Shown in pieces: positions 36,657-45,585 of a stretch of DNA of 64,000 nucleotides. The stretch's first letter is position 1, and each line of letters starts with the position of its first letter. This DNA comes from CAZZKJ01 sp964654695 (lineage in GTDB: Bacteria > Krumholzibacteriota > Krumholzibacteriia > WVZY01). The notes under the pieces were generated by a model, which was not told the origin of the DNA, ran no database searches, and worked only from the letters and a program-made list of their open reading frames with translations. Made by a program: the position numbers and the translations under genes. The stretch lies in NCBI GenBank assembly GCA_964654695.1, contig CAZZKJ010000004.1, positions 1 to 64,000 of the forward strand. Reading direction: 5' to 3'.

Positions 36657-38672
36657 TTAACGCGTTTGATCGCAATAAATCATTCTGCCGACGCGGGAGA
36701 GAGCGTCCCAGGAAAACGGAGCCTTTGGATCGAGCCGGGCAGCTGCCAGATAGGAATCATAAGCCTCCCGGTATTCCCCCTTTTTCTCTTTCTCGGAAGC
36801 AATTAAATAATGCGCCTCGGCAAAATCATAGCCCATTTCGGCAATCGCATCCAGCAGCAGCGCTTCCCTTTTTGTGTCCCCCGAATTCCCCGCCGATTCC
36901 CAGAGCGCCTGCAGATAGCCGACGGCGAATTTACGGACCATGAAATCGAGTTTCCGGGGATTGCGTTTTAAGACCCCGGTATCGTATGCTGCAAGCAGAT
37001 TTCTCCTTCGCTGATTTATTAGTTTCTCATTCGAGCTGTTTCTCGATGCAGCGGTATTTTGCGCAACCGCTTCAAATATAATTCCGTGCCTTTCCAGCCT
37101 CCACGGGCCCAAACGCGACATATTGGTAAAAGAAGTAAAAAACACCGGCGCTTTTTCACGCAGAATTTTTCTCTCCCATGCGAAAACATTCTTCCACAAG
37201 TTTTTTCTGGGGGATTTTTTCAGCGTTTCTGGAGCATCGAAAATATATCCTTTGCGGTGCAGTATGGTAATGTCGCGGTCGAGGCGGCCTGTGCCTGCAA
37301 GGTAAGCCGTTATGAAAGTTTCATTATCTCCATCTACAACCAGCGTGCCGCCTTCGGGAACAGACATAATAATGTTGCGCCCATAAATTTGCGCATCAAA
37401 GAAATCGTTTTTATTGTTCAGACTATAATTTGAAACCATCATCACCAGCGGCGCTAATAAAAACAACGAGCGAAGAAAGCTTCCGCCGGCTACCGCCGTT
37501 CCAGCCGGTCCGGGCCGCAGCAGGGTTTTGTTCCATAGTGCAAACTTTTTGGGCCAACGATTCATGAGAACTTTTGCCCGCGCCGGAATATCATGAACCG
37601 CATAATTCAACACCCCCAACATTCCTGAACCGATCCAAAGAGCCGCAATAACATAAAGAGGAAGATAAAGAACTGAAAACTGACGCATATGTGTGCTGTC
37701 CGGATACGGATTGATGATAAGAATCATGCCCAACATATATGAAAAAAACATCAGCAGTGTTGCGCGGCAAAATATTTTGTTTCTGGAATTCAAGACCGCA
37801 ATACCCGGCAGGCTTAATAAAAGCAGACCCGGCGAGAATTCCCTGGTTAATAAAACAAAAACGCTTTGTATATTCGCTAGAACCATGCTTACAGACAAGG
37901 AATTCTGGCGGAGGGCCCCGTAGTTTCGCCTTAGAAGGTAGGAGATGAACTGATCAAAATTCAACGCTCCACCCCAGCTTATCACCGGGTTTAGATGCGA
38001 TCGAGCGGGCAGGAGCAGGTACGGAGAGAGACCCAGCATCAAAAGCAGAATCGGAAACAGCATATTTATTTTCCCCTGCCGCAGAGCAAGTTTTCTAATC
38101 ATAAATACGGCATAACCGGCTGCCGGAAGAAAGAGCGCCATGCTTTGATGTAAAACCAGGGATAATCCGGCCAGATAACAGAGCAAATACAGGTGCCGGA
38201 TCTGCTTTTCCCTGATCAGGAGTTCGATACAAAGAAGAAACAGGGAGGTGCCCAGGCATGCCAGACTGTACACCTCGGTAATCGTCGCCTGCGACCAGAA
38301 GCTTTTACTGAAAGCAAGGATAAGAGATCCGGCGGCGGCAATTACCGATGAATTTGTCAAACGCAGGAGCAGAACAGCCAGAACGCCGACCGCAAAGGAT
38401 CCCGCCGCTGCGGACAGAAGATTGGTCATATATGCGGGTTCTGCCGTTTTTCCGGCAATAATGAACAATCTGCCCAACAGAGCAAACAATGGATAGCCGG
38501 GGGGATGGGGAATTCCCAGACCGGCGGCGGCAAGAGCAAGCTCGCCGCTATCGCCGGCATAGACGGCAGGGCAGAGGGTATAGGCAAAGACGGCGAATGC
38601 AGCCGCCGTCGTCGCCGTAAATACCGCTTGTCTTCTGAAGCACTTCCTGTCATACGGAGAAAGTGCGCTCAT
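36657..38672 (-). CDS. DUF2723 membrane protein, glycosyltransferase-like, with C-terminal TPR-like segment
   Basis: 671 residues. The N-terminal block LCPAVYAGDSGELALAAAGL followed by IPHPPGYPLFALLGR is the signature of DUF2723 (TMEM260-type) proteins, which resemble GT-C glycosyltransferases. About ten membrane helices to residue ~390, then a soluble domain with FDAQIYGRNIIMSVPEGG and TILHRKGYIFDAPETLKK, and a C-terminal helical repeat (AEAHYLIASEKEKKGEYREA) resembling one TPR. Relatives are O-mannosyltransferases in animals; the bacterial role is unproven. Confidence 0.88.
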   Translation of the reverse strand: MSALSPYDRKCFRRQAVFTATTAAAFAVFAYTLCPAVYAGDSGELALAAAGLGIPHPPGYPLFALLGRLFIIAGKTAEPAYMTNLLSAAAGSFAVGVLAVLLLRLTNSSVIAAAGSLILAFSKSFWSQATITEVYSLACLGTSLFLLCIELLIREKQIRHLYLLCYLAGLSLVLHQSMALFLPAAGYAVFMIRKLALRQGKINMLFPILLLMLGLSPYLLLPARSHLNPVISWGGALNFDQFISYLLRRNYGALRQNSLSVSMVLANIQSVFVLLTREFSPGLLLLSLPGIAVLNSRNKIFCRATLLMFFSYMLGMILIINPYPDSTHMRQFSVLYLPLYVIAALWIGSGMLGVLNYAVHDIPARAKVLMNRWPKKFALWNKTLLRPGPAGTAVAGGSFLRSLFLLAPLVMMVSNYSLNNKNDFFDAQIYGRNIIMSVPEGGTLVVDGDNETFITAYLAGTGRLDRDITILHRKGYIFDAPETLKKSPRKNLWKNVFAWERKILREKAPVFFTSFTNMSRLGPWRLERHGIIFEAVAQNTAASRNSSNEKLINQRRRNLLAAYDTGVLKRNPRKLDFMVRKFAVGYLQALWESAGNSGDTKREALLLDAIAEMGYDFAEAHYLIASEKEKKGEYREAYDSYLAAARLDPKAPFSWDALSRVGRMIYCDQTR

Positions 38673-38727
38673 CGTTCGCTCCCGCAGAAATGTTAACTGA
38701 ACTCGTTTAAGGCTTTTCGGCCGAACA

Positions 38728-39105
38728 TCAATAATCCGAATAGCCGGCGAGGTTACAAATAACAGTTCCGTTTGAGGAATTGTAAACCCATCCGCCGTTG
38801 CCGTTATAGCTCGTTACGACGCTGCTGCTGGGCGTTACGGGTTCCTTCGGCACGTTTCCATCGGCAAATAGAGCCCCCGTAACTGAAGATGGGAATGTCG
38901 CGCTTCCATTGAGAGCATTCTGGGCATACTTGATCGAAATTGCCGAGCGAATATTCCCGAGTGACCCGCGAATGGCCGCTTCTCTGGCCTCCGTCTGCAT
39001 ATCCACGTATTTGGGGATAGCTACTGCGGAGAGAATACCCAGTATGACTATTACTATAACCAATTCGATCAAGGTAAAACCTTCGGACCTGCGGAAAGAC
39101 CTCAT
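38728..39105 (-). CDS. Major type IV pilin-like or T2SS pseudopilin
   Basis: 125 residues from ATG 39105 (MRSFRRSEG), directly after an AAGGAGG ribosome site; the frame to 39129 overlaps the response regulator and is rejected. The class III leader is cut before FTLIELVIVIVILGILSAVA (Gly at -1, Glu5 present). A short C-terminal head with a cysteine (TVICNLAGYSDY) follows. It is the last gene of the pilus operon, where the most abundant pilin would be expected. Confidence 0.92.
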   Translation of the reverse strand: MRSFRRSEGFTLIELVIVIVILGILSAVAIPKYVDMQTEAREAAIRGSLGNIRSAISIKYAQNALNGSATFPSSVTGALFADGNVPKEPVTPSSSVVTSYNGNGGWVYNSSNGTVICNLAGYSDY

Positions 39106-39118
39106 GAGTTCCTCCTTA

Positions 39119-39511
39119 TTAGAGTTCATTGTCCGCGTTGACTCCGATCCCTAGAAGCTCCTTTACTTTTTCGGCAAGAACTTCGGGCTCGAAAGGCTTC
39201 TTCATAAATGCATCGGCTCCGACCTGATGACCGAGATCGATATCCTGCTGCGTGGTTCTGGCCGACAATAGTATCACCGGGATGTTTTTATATTTCTCGT
39301 CGAACTTGAGCAGTCGGCATATCCTGTAGCCGTCAATATTGGGCAGCATGAGATCGAGGACGATCAAATCCGGATTCTCCTCTCTGGCCTTGCGAAGCCC
39401 CTCCGTACCGTCGTTTGCGACTGCCACCTCGAAGTTCTCCTGCTCGAGCGTGAACTGAATGATCTTCGCGATATGGATTTCGTCATCGACGACGAGTATC
39501 TTTTTGGCCAT
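39119..39511 (-). CDS. CheY-like single-domain response regulator
   Basis: 130 residues. Receiver domain only: acidic pocket DDE in VVDDEIHI, phosphoacceptor Asp in LIVLDLMLPNIDGY, Thr/Ser in ILLSARTT, and Lys in FMKKPFEP. No output domain, so it acts through protein partners. It lies between the secretin and major pilin genes of the pilus operon, hence a probable role in controlling pilus assembly or motility. No sensor kinase is nearby. Confidence 0.93.
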   Translation of the reverse strand: MAKKILVVDDEIHIAKIIQFTLEQENFEVAVANDGTEGLRKAREENPDLIVLDLMLPNIDGYRICRLLKFDEKYKNIPVILLSARTTQQDIDLGHQVGADAFMKKPFEPEVLAEKVKELLGIGVNADNEL

Positions 39512-39591
39512 GATGCATTCCTTTTTTCGGTTCCTTCATCTTCGGCCTCTGCCGTATGGAACTTTAGGTTTTTCTATCTCCAGACGCAGAT

Positions 39592-40944
39592 CTAATCTGT
39601 TATTATTCTTGGAGTTATAAATACTATCAAATCCACTTTCTCTTTTTTCGTATCCTTGTGCCTGAATAGATGACCCAGCAATGGAATATCCCCGAGTATG
39701 GGGACCTTGCTGTTGATTTCCCGGTCGACTTCCTTGATCAGGCCGCCGATCACCGCGGTTTCGTTGCTCTTTACAATTATTTGAGTGCGCGCGATCCGTG
39801 TTGAAGTTACAGGCCTTTCATTAAACTGGCCTATAAAATCAGTAATGCTGCTCGTTTCCGGTTCGATTTCCAGCGTGATCAAACTGTCTTCTCCGATATG
39901 AGGAGTGACCCACAAGCTGATACCCACATTCTGCTGATCGTAACCGGTGATTTCCATGACGCCGGTTTCTTTTTGACGCTCATAAAGCGCTATGGGAACC
40001 TGGCTGCCGACCAGAATCTCAGCGGGTTTACTATCGAGGGTGGTAATACTCGGAGAGGACACCAGGTTCGTATTTCTTCTCGATGACAGCATTTGCAGAA
40101 GGGCCGAGAATTCCCCGGCCGAAACTTTTCCAAAAATGAAATCCTCGGACTGAGCGTAGGGAAAGAACTCGCCCTCGGGAAACGGCGCTTTAATATAGAG
40201 CCTGGCGTCTCCCTGATCGGGGGAAGGGGAGTATCTGGTTTCATCAGACGTTCCCTTTGGAAAAGGAAACGTCGTGGGGGCGACGGCACCGGTAATAGAC
40301 GCTGCCATACTCCAGTTGATCCCCAGTTTTTCATCGTCTCCCAAAGCCGTCTCGACGATCTTGGCTTCGATGTGAACCTGTTTAGGCCTGATATCGAGTT
40401 GCTTCACTATGCTTATTATCTCATCGATCGATCCGCGGCCGGCGGTGATCAAAAGCTTGCTGCAAAATCCGGAACCGGAAACATTCTCGGTAGTGTTTTC
40501 TTCCAGAGCTTTGAATGTTCCTGATAAAGAAGCCGCGCTGCTCAATAAAGCCGCTATCTTTCTTGCATCGGTATAATTAAGTCTGATAACCCTGGCGGCC
40601 AGCCGCTTGGAATTGACGATCACGGTTTTGCCGTCCCTGTCATAATCGTACCCGGCCGAATCGAGGAGAAGTTCCAGCGCTTTCTCGAAAGGAACATCGA
40701 TAAGGTTTGCGGTTACCGTGCCTTCGATTTCCTGCCCCATAATTATGCTTATTCCGCTTTGCCTGGCAAGCATACGCAGCGCATCCTGAAGCTCGGCGTT
40801 CTTGAACTCGATTGTTACATTCGGCTCCGGCCTGACTGCAGCCCGTAAACCCGGGCCCGGGATACCCGACATCAAGGCGGCCAGGAAAACGGTCAGAAGA
40901 ATTCTTTCGCTACTCCATGATGATATTAAATGTCGAGCTGTCAT
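39592..40944 (-). CDS. Secretin (PilQ/MshL/GspD type)
   Basis: 450 residues. Signal peptide (to ~residue 35), an STN/N0 domain (~40-110; TIEFKNAELQDALRMLARQ), one N1-type domain, and the secretin beta-barrel domain (~300-450) with VPILGDIPLLGHLFRHKDTK and LIVFITPRII. It forms the outer-membrane channel. It is short for PilQ because the N-terminal AMIN domains are absent. ATG 40944 has AGGAG six bases upstream and overlaps the preceding gene by 35 bases. Confidence 0.93.
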   Translation of the reverse strand: MTARHLISSWSSERILLTVFLAALMSGIPGPGLRAAVRPEPNVTIEFKNAELQDALRMLARQSGISIIMGQEIEGTVTANLIDVPFEKALELLLDSAGYDYDRDGKTVIVNSKRLAARVIRLNYTDARKIAALLSSAASLSGTFKALEENTTENVSGSGFCSKLLITAGRGSIDEIISIVKQLDIRPKQVHIEAKIVETALGDDEKLGINWSMAASITGAVAPTTFPFPKGTSDETRYSPSPDQGDARLYIKAPFPEGEFFPYAQSEDFIFGKVSAGEFSALLQMLSSRRNTNLVSSPSITTLDSKPAEILVGSQVPIALYERQKETGVMEITGYDQQNVGISLWVTPHIGEDSLITLEIEPETSSITDFIGQFNERPVTSTRIARTQIIVKSNETAVIGGLIKEVDREINSKVPILGDIPLLGHLFRHKDTKKEKVDLIVFITPRIITD

Positions 40945-41401
40945 ATATTCTCCTCAGTCTGACTCTATCCTTTTCGATACGTTCAACAAGCAATCCGTTC
41001 AAGGTGTCGCCTTCGGCGCATATAGTACCGTTTATCAGGGCCCAACCGCAGCCGGCCGTTATCATGATCCCGTGAAGTTTCACATTGCCGTCTTCGCTTA
41101 CAACGTCCGAACCATCGCTTCCGGAACTCTCCTCTTCCGTTTCCCGCGTAAATATTCGGTTGAACGGATCCATACCCCAAACCGATATTGCTTCACCCGC
41201 AATCGTTTTTTTCGTTCTGCGGGACATTCCGGTTTGAAGCATCGGCATAGTTTGACCTGCTGTTTCACCGGAGCTTCTTAGTTTTTTATTGGCGTTTTTC
41301 ATCCTTTTCGTTTTGGAATCCAATGATACCGTGAAATAAACCGACATCATGAGTATCAAGACCAAACCTATTTCTCTTTTTTTCAGCTTTCTAATTGTCA
41401 T
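40910..41401 (-). CDS. PilP/GspC-like inner-membrane pilus assembly protein
   Basis: 163 residues from ATG 41401 (MTIRKLKKREIG). One N-terminal membrane segment (IGLVLILMMSVYFTV), a Ser/Lys-rich linker, and a small C-terminal beta domain from GMDPFNRIF through LHGIMITAGCGWALINGTI and LLVERIEKDRVRLRR, which matches the HR-type domain that binds the secretin. Position between pilO and the secretin gene supports the pilP-equivalent call. Sequence similarity alone is weak. Confidence 0.7.
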   Translation of the reverse strand: MTIRKLKKREIGLVLILMMSVYFTVSLDSKTKRMKNANKKLRSSGETAGQTMPMLQTGMSRRTKKTIAGEAISVWGMDPFNRIFTRETEEESSGSDGSDVVSEDGNVKLHGIMITAGCGWALINGTICAEGDTLNGLLVERIEKDRVRLRRIYDSSTFNIIME

Positions 41402-41948
41402 CTTGCAGCGCATAGGTTTCGATCAGGAATTCGGCATCCAAAAGCCTCGATCCGGGATCACGTTTGACTATTTTCAGGCCGCGGACGGCTATGAGAATCG
41501 GTATGTTTTCGAGCGATTCAAAATACTCCCCGAAGCTCCTGTAACCGGCCTGCGCCCTTACATTTATACTCAACTTCCTGCTTCTGACGCTTATGCCGCC
41601 GTCGCCAGTAATGGGCGCATCTTCCATTTTGTCCGGCTTCATAGAGACTATTTTCACGTCATGCGTTCTGCCTTTTTCAGCCAGAACACTTAGAAGTTTC
41701 GGCAGAATCTCATCCTCATCTCCAATCACGAAATCCTGGTGCGATTCTTGGATATCGGCCATTTCTTCGAACTCTTTCATCGCTTGCATACGTTTGTTGA
41801 TGCTGTTTTGCATAATTGCGATTTTGCCCCGCTTTTTGCTCAAACTTCTCTCTCGCGGCAAAACCGATACAAGCGAAAAAATCAATACGGCCGCCAGCAC
41901 TGCTCCTGGTCGCGTGTATCCGGATTTGACTATACCTTTCAGGTTCAT
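41391..41948 (-). CDS. PilO/GspM-like pilus assembly protein
   Basis: 185 residues. One N-terminal membrane helix (VLAAVLIFSLVSVLP), a coiled-coil stretch (~35-75), then a ferredoxin-like domain with SRKLSINVRAQAGYRSFGEY and FESLENIPILIAVRGLKI, the layout of PilO. It lies directly after the PilM-PilN gene and should complete the inner-membrane alignment complex. GAGG before the ATG. Confidence 0.82.
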   Translation of the reverse strand: MNLKGIVKSGYTRPGAVLAAVLIFSLVSVLPRERSLSKKRGKIAIMQNSINKRMQAMKEFEEMADIQESHQDFVIGDEDEILPKLLSVLAEKGRTHDVKIVSMKPDKMEDAPITGDGGISVRSRKLSINVRAQAGYRSFGEYFESLENIPILIAVRGLKIVKRDPGSRLLDAEFLIETYALQDDN

Positions 41949-41955
41949 ATAATCC

Positions 41956-43674
41956 TCACGATACGAGCCTGCAGTTGAAATCTATTTTCGCCACTCCACC
42001 TCTGAGCGCCTGCACGCTTTCCAACCTGATATCGTCCAGGAAAGGCGATTCAGCCAGGCCGGTAAGCATTTGCGACACCGCTGTCTCGACCCTGCGTGCC
42101 TGCATGGACACCAGTCCGTGAAAATACAACCGGTAATCGGCGGTTTCCGCGCCCTCGGGCTTTACTGAGACAAGATTGATTTCGTCGAGTTCGATATCGT
42201 AAGCAAGTCTGTTGCTTAAATCCTTGAGGACTTGTCCCCAGGGAATTTCGGGACCCACCAGGTTCAGCAGCATTTCACGTTTGAACTTGCGCGTGCGAAC
42301 CATTTTGTTCTCATCTTTGTGGCTTTGCTCGAAAGTATCCAGATTGGAAATGGCATTATTGCATTCATTAATGAGCAGATCGGTCTTTTTTTCCTGCATC
42401 CCGCCCAAAATATGAAGACTTATTACCGCGACCAGGCCCATCACGGCCGCTGCATTCAAAACCGTTCTGACATGTTTATGAGACCCGGGCAGAACGAATG
42501 CAGGCGTCAATAGACCGGCGGAGCCGCAGGCCGCAATAGCGCATCCCACAGCGGTGCCGAAAGCCGCTCTGAGAAACACACCCTCGCCCATTCCCGCAGA
42601 AGCGCCTCCACTGTCCTCAGGCGAAAGATAAGATGCATCAATACGAAGCCTCGCGCTTATATACTCTTTGAAGTTATTGATCTCCACGCCTCTTCCGCAA
42701 AGAAAGAGTCTTTGCGGCGGCGGCAAGCCGAACTGTTCCTGGCAGAAATCGATGGACCTCTGGATCTCAACCAGCATTTTTTCAAGAACGGGTCTCAACA
42801 TTACGGCAATTTTATCGAATGGAATGCCGTCTCGTGTTTCACCCTCGCTGTTCGATTCATCGATTATTCCATTCAGTCTTATCATCTCTTCGATCCTGTC
42901 ATCTTCGAGCTGCACGGTTTTATCACCGGCAACCACGATCGTTCGCAATGCATCTTTTATAGAATCGCGCCCGACGGGAATATCCCTTGTAAACCGGAGC
43001 TTGTCCTCTTCGAAAAGCGTAAAACTCATTTCAGAACCGGACATGTCAAGAGCTGCGACGATCCGCGCTTCATCTTCGCCCTTTGTCCGGCGGATAATGT
43101 TGCCCAGGGCAACCGGGGGCAAAGTCAAACCAACCAGATCCAGACCGGAATTCCGAACCAAATCAACAGTCTGCTCTAAATCCAATTTATCGGCGACAAC
43201 TGCAAGGTAGCTCACATACTTCGCACCTTCCTGATCGAATGATTCAACCTTGATTTTATCTATATATGCCCGGCCGGCCGGAATGTTTGAAAACTTCTTT
43301 GCTTCGAACTCAAGGGCCCTGCGCAGTTCCTTCCCGGGCATTTTGGGCAATATGACAAGCCTGGTATCAACATTCTCAAAAGGAATAAGAGAAACCGTCT
43401 TAACACCTTCGAGATTGTATTTACATACAATCGCATCGAGCGAACTTTGCATCCTGTCGAGCGCCTTGCCGGGCTTTGACGGATCATCCGGCTTCAAAAC
43501 TTCGGAATGGCAGATCTCAAGATTAATGCGATTCCTGGATCTCTCCATAACCGCCAATTTGATTTCGGACATACTGATATCAAGCCCGACAAGACGCTCC
43601 GGTTTCATCCTGCTCCGGATGATCCGCTGCAGTCGGGAGTTCAGACCGGCAGGATGCTTCAAAAGACCATTCAT
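41956..43674 (-). CDS. PilM-PilN fusion protein, actin-like pilus assembly ATPase
   Basis: 572 residues, too long for PilM (~350). Residues ~25-370 are the actin-like PilM: VGLDISMSEIKLAVMER (phosphate 1), IVAALDMSGSEMSFTLFE (phosphate 2) and RLFLCGRGVEINNFKEY. After a hydrophobic segment at ~400-425 (VLNAAAVMGLVAVISLHIL), the remainder is PilN-like: coiled coil, then PWGQVLKDLSNRL and a ferredoxin-like domain. Separate PilM and PilN would carry the same order, so this is a gene fusion. ATG overlaps the upstream stop by four bases. Confidence 0.88.
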   Translation of the reverse strand: MNGLLKHPAGLNSRLQRIIRSRMKPERLVGLDISMSEIKLAVMERSRNRINLEICHSEVLKPDDPSKPGKALDRMQSSLDAIVCKYNLEGVKTVSLIPFENVDTRLVILPKMPGKELRRALEFEAKKFSNIPAGRAYIDKIKVESFDQEGAKYVSYLAVVADKLDLEQTVDLVRNSGLDLVGLTLPPVALGNIIRRTKGEDEARIVAALDMSGSEMSFTLFEEDKLRFTRDIPVGRDSIKDALRTIVVAGDKTVQLEDDRIEEMIRLNGIIDESNSEGETRDGIPFDKIAVMLRPVLEKMLVEIQRSIDFCQEQFGLPPPQRLFLCGRGVEINNFKEYISARLRIDASYLSPEDSGGASAGMGEGVFLRAAFGTAVGCAIAACGSAGLLTPAFVLPGSHKHVRTVLNAAAVMGLVAVISLHILGGMQEKKTDLLINECNNAISNLDTFEQSHKDENKMVRTRKFKREMLLNLVGPEIPWGQVLKDLSNRLAYDIELDEINLVSVKPEGAETADYRLYFHGLVSMQARRVETAVSQMLTGLAESPFLDDIRLESVQALRGGVAKIDFNCRLVS

Positions 43675-44165
43675 TGTACTATTGCCTCTATTTCTCTTTC
43701 GGCAGTTCCTATCCTTGCCTTAACGTTAATTCTCTTTTGCCCGGATGACAGAGGGACGCCTTCAGCGCTCGAATCGGATAAAAAAACGGTAAAATATCCC
43801 GGCCCGATAGTCCTGCCGGAACCAGGCAATCCCGTCCAGGACGGGTTCGAAGCAAGCTTGGACAGCGAAAAATCCAATCCTGCTTCGCAGAGATAGAGAC
43901 ATTTGACGATCTCGATATGATTCCGGGCAACATCGAGATCTTCAGAAACGGTAATAGACACCATGAGTCCAACTGCGGACAAAACCAGAAGCGCCATCAG
44001 GGCCACAACGAGGGCGGAGCCCCGGCGGTTCTTGATGGCGTTGCACCTCCCGCTGGAGCTGGAGCGCCCGGCGGAACAAACACGATCACACGGCATCCGG
44101 TGGTGAATTACGCCCGGGGGATTATTTATCCGTTTTATTTTCTGTTTATACGCCGTCATATTCAT
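43671..44165 (-). CDS. PilX-like minor pilin/pilus tip protein
   Basis: 164 residues. After a basic N-terminus with RRGSALVVALMALLVLSAVG comes a single hydrophobic helix and the KCLYLCEAGLDFSLSKL helix typical of PilX-like proteins. The leader lacks FTLIE but the gene sits with the other minor pilins and overlaps both neighbours by four bases (ATGA on each side). Confidence 0.82.
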   Translation of the reverse strand: MNMTAYKQKIKRINNPPGVIHHRMPCDRVCSAGRSSSSGRCNAIKNRRGSALVVALMALLVLSAVGLMVSITVSEDLDVARNHIEIVKCLYLCEAGLDFSLSKLASNPSWTGLPGSGRTIGPGYFTVFLSDSSAEGVPLSSGQKRINVKARIGTAEREIEAIVQ

Positions 44166-44695
44166 ATATTCCGCAGATAGGTGCCCGTTTGCAGCGCTAC
44201 CGTTATACCGCCATTGACGAGCCGTAAAAATATGGTGATTCTGAAAATATCAGTAGCGCCGGGACTAACGATGGGAACGGCCAAATTGCCGTCGGACTGG
44301 TAATAACCGAAAGCCATGGAATCGACTCCGCTGGCCAGAGTCTGAATGACTGCTCCGCGTCGAAAAGTGACATCCCCCCCTGAAATTCCGGAAAATTCTA
44401 TCGTGTACAGGCTGTCATTAACTCCATAGAAAGAAAAAGTGTCGATATCCGCACCGACAACATCGCTGGAAGATCGGACTTGCCGAGTCTCGCGCACGAT
44501 TCTAAGAAGCGCCATCCGGCCCTCCTGTGTCAATTCCCTGCGCGCATCAACAGTGTCGAACATATGGTTGCCTTCACTGAACACGGCGGCAAATATTCCT
44601 GATATGAGACCCAGGATCAAAACCACCAAAACCAGTTCCACCAGCGTAAAACCGGCCGAATGGTCACAATTACTCATATCTTGTTCGTTTTTCAT
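44162..44695 (-). CDS. PilW-like minor pseudopilin
   Basis: 177 residues from ATG 44695 (MKNEQDMSN), four-base overlap with the upstream gene. Prepilin motif AGFTLVELVLVVLILGLISG, then the GspJ/PilW helix LTQEGRMALLRIVRETRQVR. One of four adjacent pseudopilin genes that should form the tip complex. Confidence 0.88.
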   Translation of the reverse strand: MKNEQDMSNCDHSAGFTLVELVLVVLILGLISGIFAAVFSEGNHMFDTVDARRELTQEGRMALLRIVRETRQVRSSSDVVGADIDTFSFYGVNDSLYTIEFSGISGGDVTFRRGAVIQTLASGVDSMAFGYYQSDGNLAVPIVSPGATDIFRITIFLRLVNGGITVALQTGTYLRNI

Positions 44696-45105
44696 TGGGC
44701 CACCCATGTCGACAGCACGACATCATCGATCGCACTGTTAGAAACCGTAACATCCACCAGCTTGAAATTAACCCCTTGATACAGAGACTCGGCCGCAACC
44801 GTGACGGAAATACTGAAACCTGAAAACTCCGGCGGATTGCTGATGTCGGGATAATTTGAATTTATTATGTAGTCGTACCCTCTTCCCTGCGCGGCGGCAT
44901 CCGCAATGATTGTTTCCATTTTTTCCTGCGCCAGAAAAACCGCTTCGGTGGCTATTACCGGTTTAACGGAATTATAAGCCGCGTTCGAGAACATCGACAT
45001 CAAGGGCGCAATAGCCACCGTGGCAATCATGACAACGAGAATGAGCTCAAGCAGCGTAAAACCCTCATCCCCGAATCCAGTACGCTTTTCATTTGATTCG
45101 ATCAA
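44692..45105 (-). CDS. PilV/GspI-like minor pseudopilin
   Basis: 137 residues. TTG start at 45105 overlapping the previous stop (TTGA) with GGAG just upstream. Prepilin motif EGFTLLELILVVMIATVAIA, then AVFLAQEKMETIIADA, typical of GspI/PilV. Continuous coupling with both neighbours. Confidence 0.87.
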   Translation of the reverse strand: MIESNEKRTGFGDEGFTLLELILVVMIATVAIAPLMSMFSNAAYNSVKPVIATEAVFLAQEKMETIIADAAAQGRGYDYIINSNYPDISNPPEFSGFSISVTVAAESLYQGVNFKLVDVTVSNSAIDDVVLSTWVAQ

Positions 45106-45584
45106 AACTCCACTTTCCCGGTCAGAGGATATATTTTCAACGTGTCTACATTGCCGCTGCAGCTCAGCACCACAAACCCCATCGCCGACAATTCCGATCC
45201 CGATGAACCGCGGGGAATTCCGAGGGCATCGAATTCCACCGAAACTCCACTATCAAATTCAGCGCTTTCGATATCCATCCCTTCCAGAGTCCTTCGCATC
45301 GGACGGCCGGGTTTAAGCAAATCATCAGCGGGGGTCGATACATTTCCCCTGTATACCGTGTAGCTTTCAGCACCCGGATTAAAATACACTCCATACCTCA
45401 CGCGCTCCGCAATGGCTCGGGATTGTGCAAATTTGATATCCGCTGCAAGCGTTTTGGCCGCGCTCCTGAGATCGATGGCGTAGTAATCGTTGAATTTTGG
45501 AATTGCGACCAGCGAAATCACCCCTATGATTGCGATTACCATCACCATTTCCATCAAAGTGAATCCATTTTTACTTGAGCCCAT
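45102..45584 (-). CDS. GspH/FimT-like pseudopilin
   Basis: 160 residues from ATG 45584 (MGSSKNGFT), with GGAG seven bases upstream and starting one base after the pilC stop; a TTG at 45605 is rejected. Prepilin motif GFTLMEMVMVIAIIGVISLVA, here shortened, followed by DLRSAAKTLAADIKFAQSRA, the GspH/FimT signature helix. Minor pilin of the tip complex. Confidence 0.9.
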   Translation of the reverse strand: MGSSKNGFTLMEMVMVIAIIGVISLVAIPKFNDYYAIDLRSAAKTLAADIKFAQSRAIAERVRYGVYFNPGAESYTVYRGNVSTPADDLLKPGRPMRRTLEGMDIESAEFDSGVSVEFDALGIPRGSSGSELSAMGFVVLSCSGNVDTLKIYPLTGKVEF

Positions 45585-45585
45585 A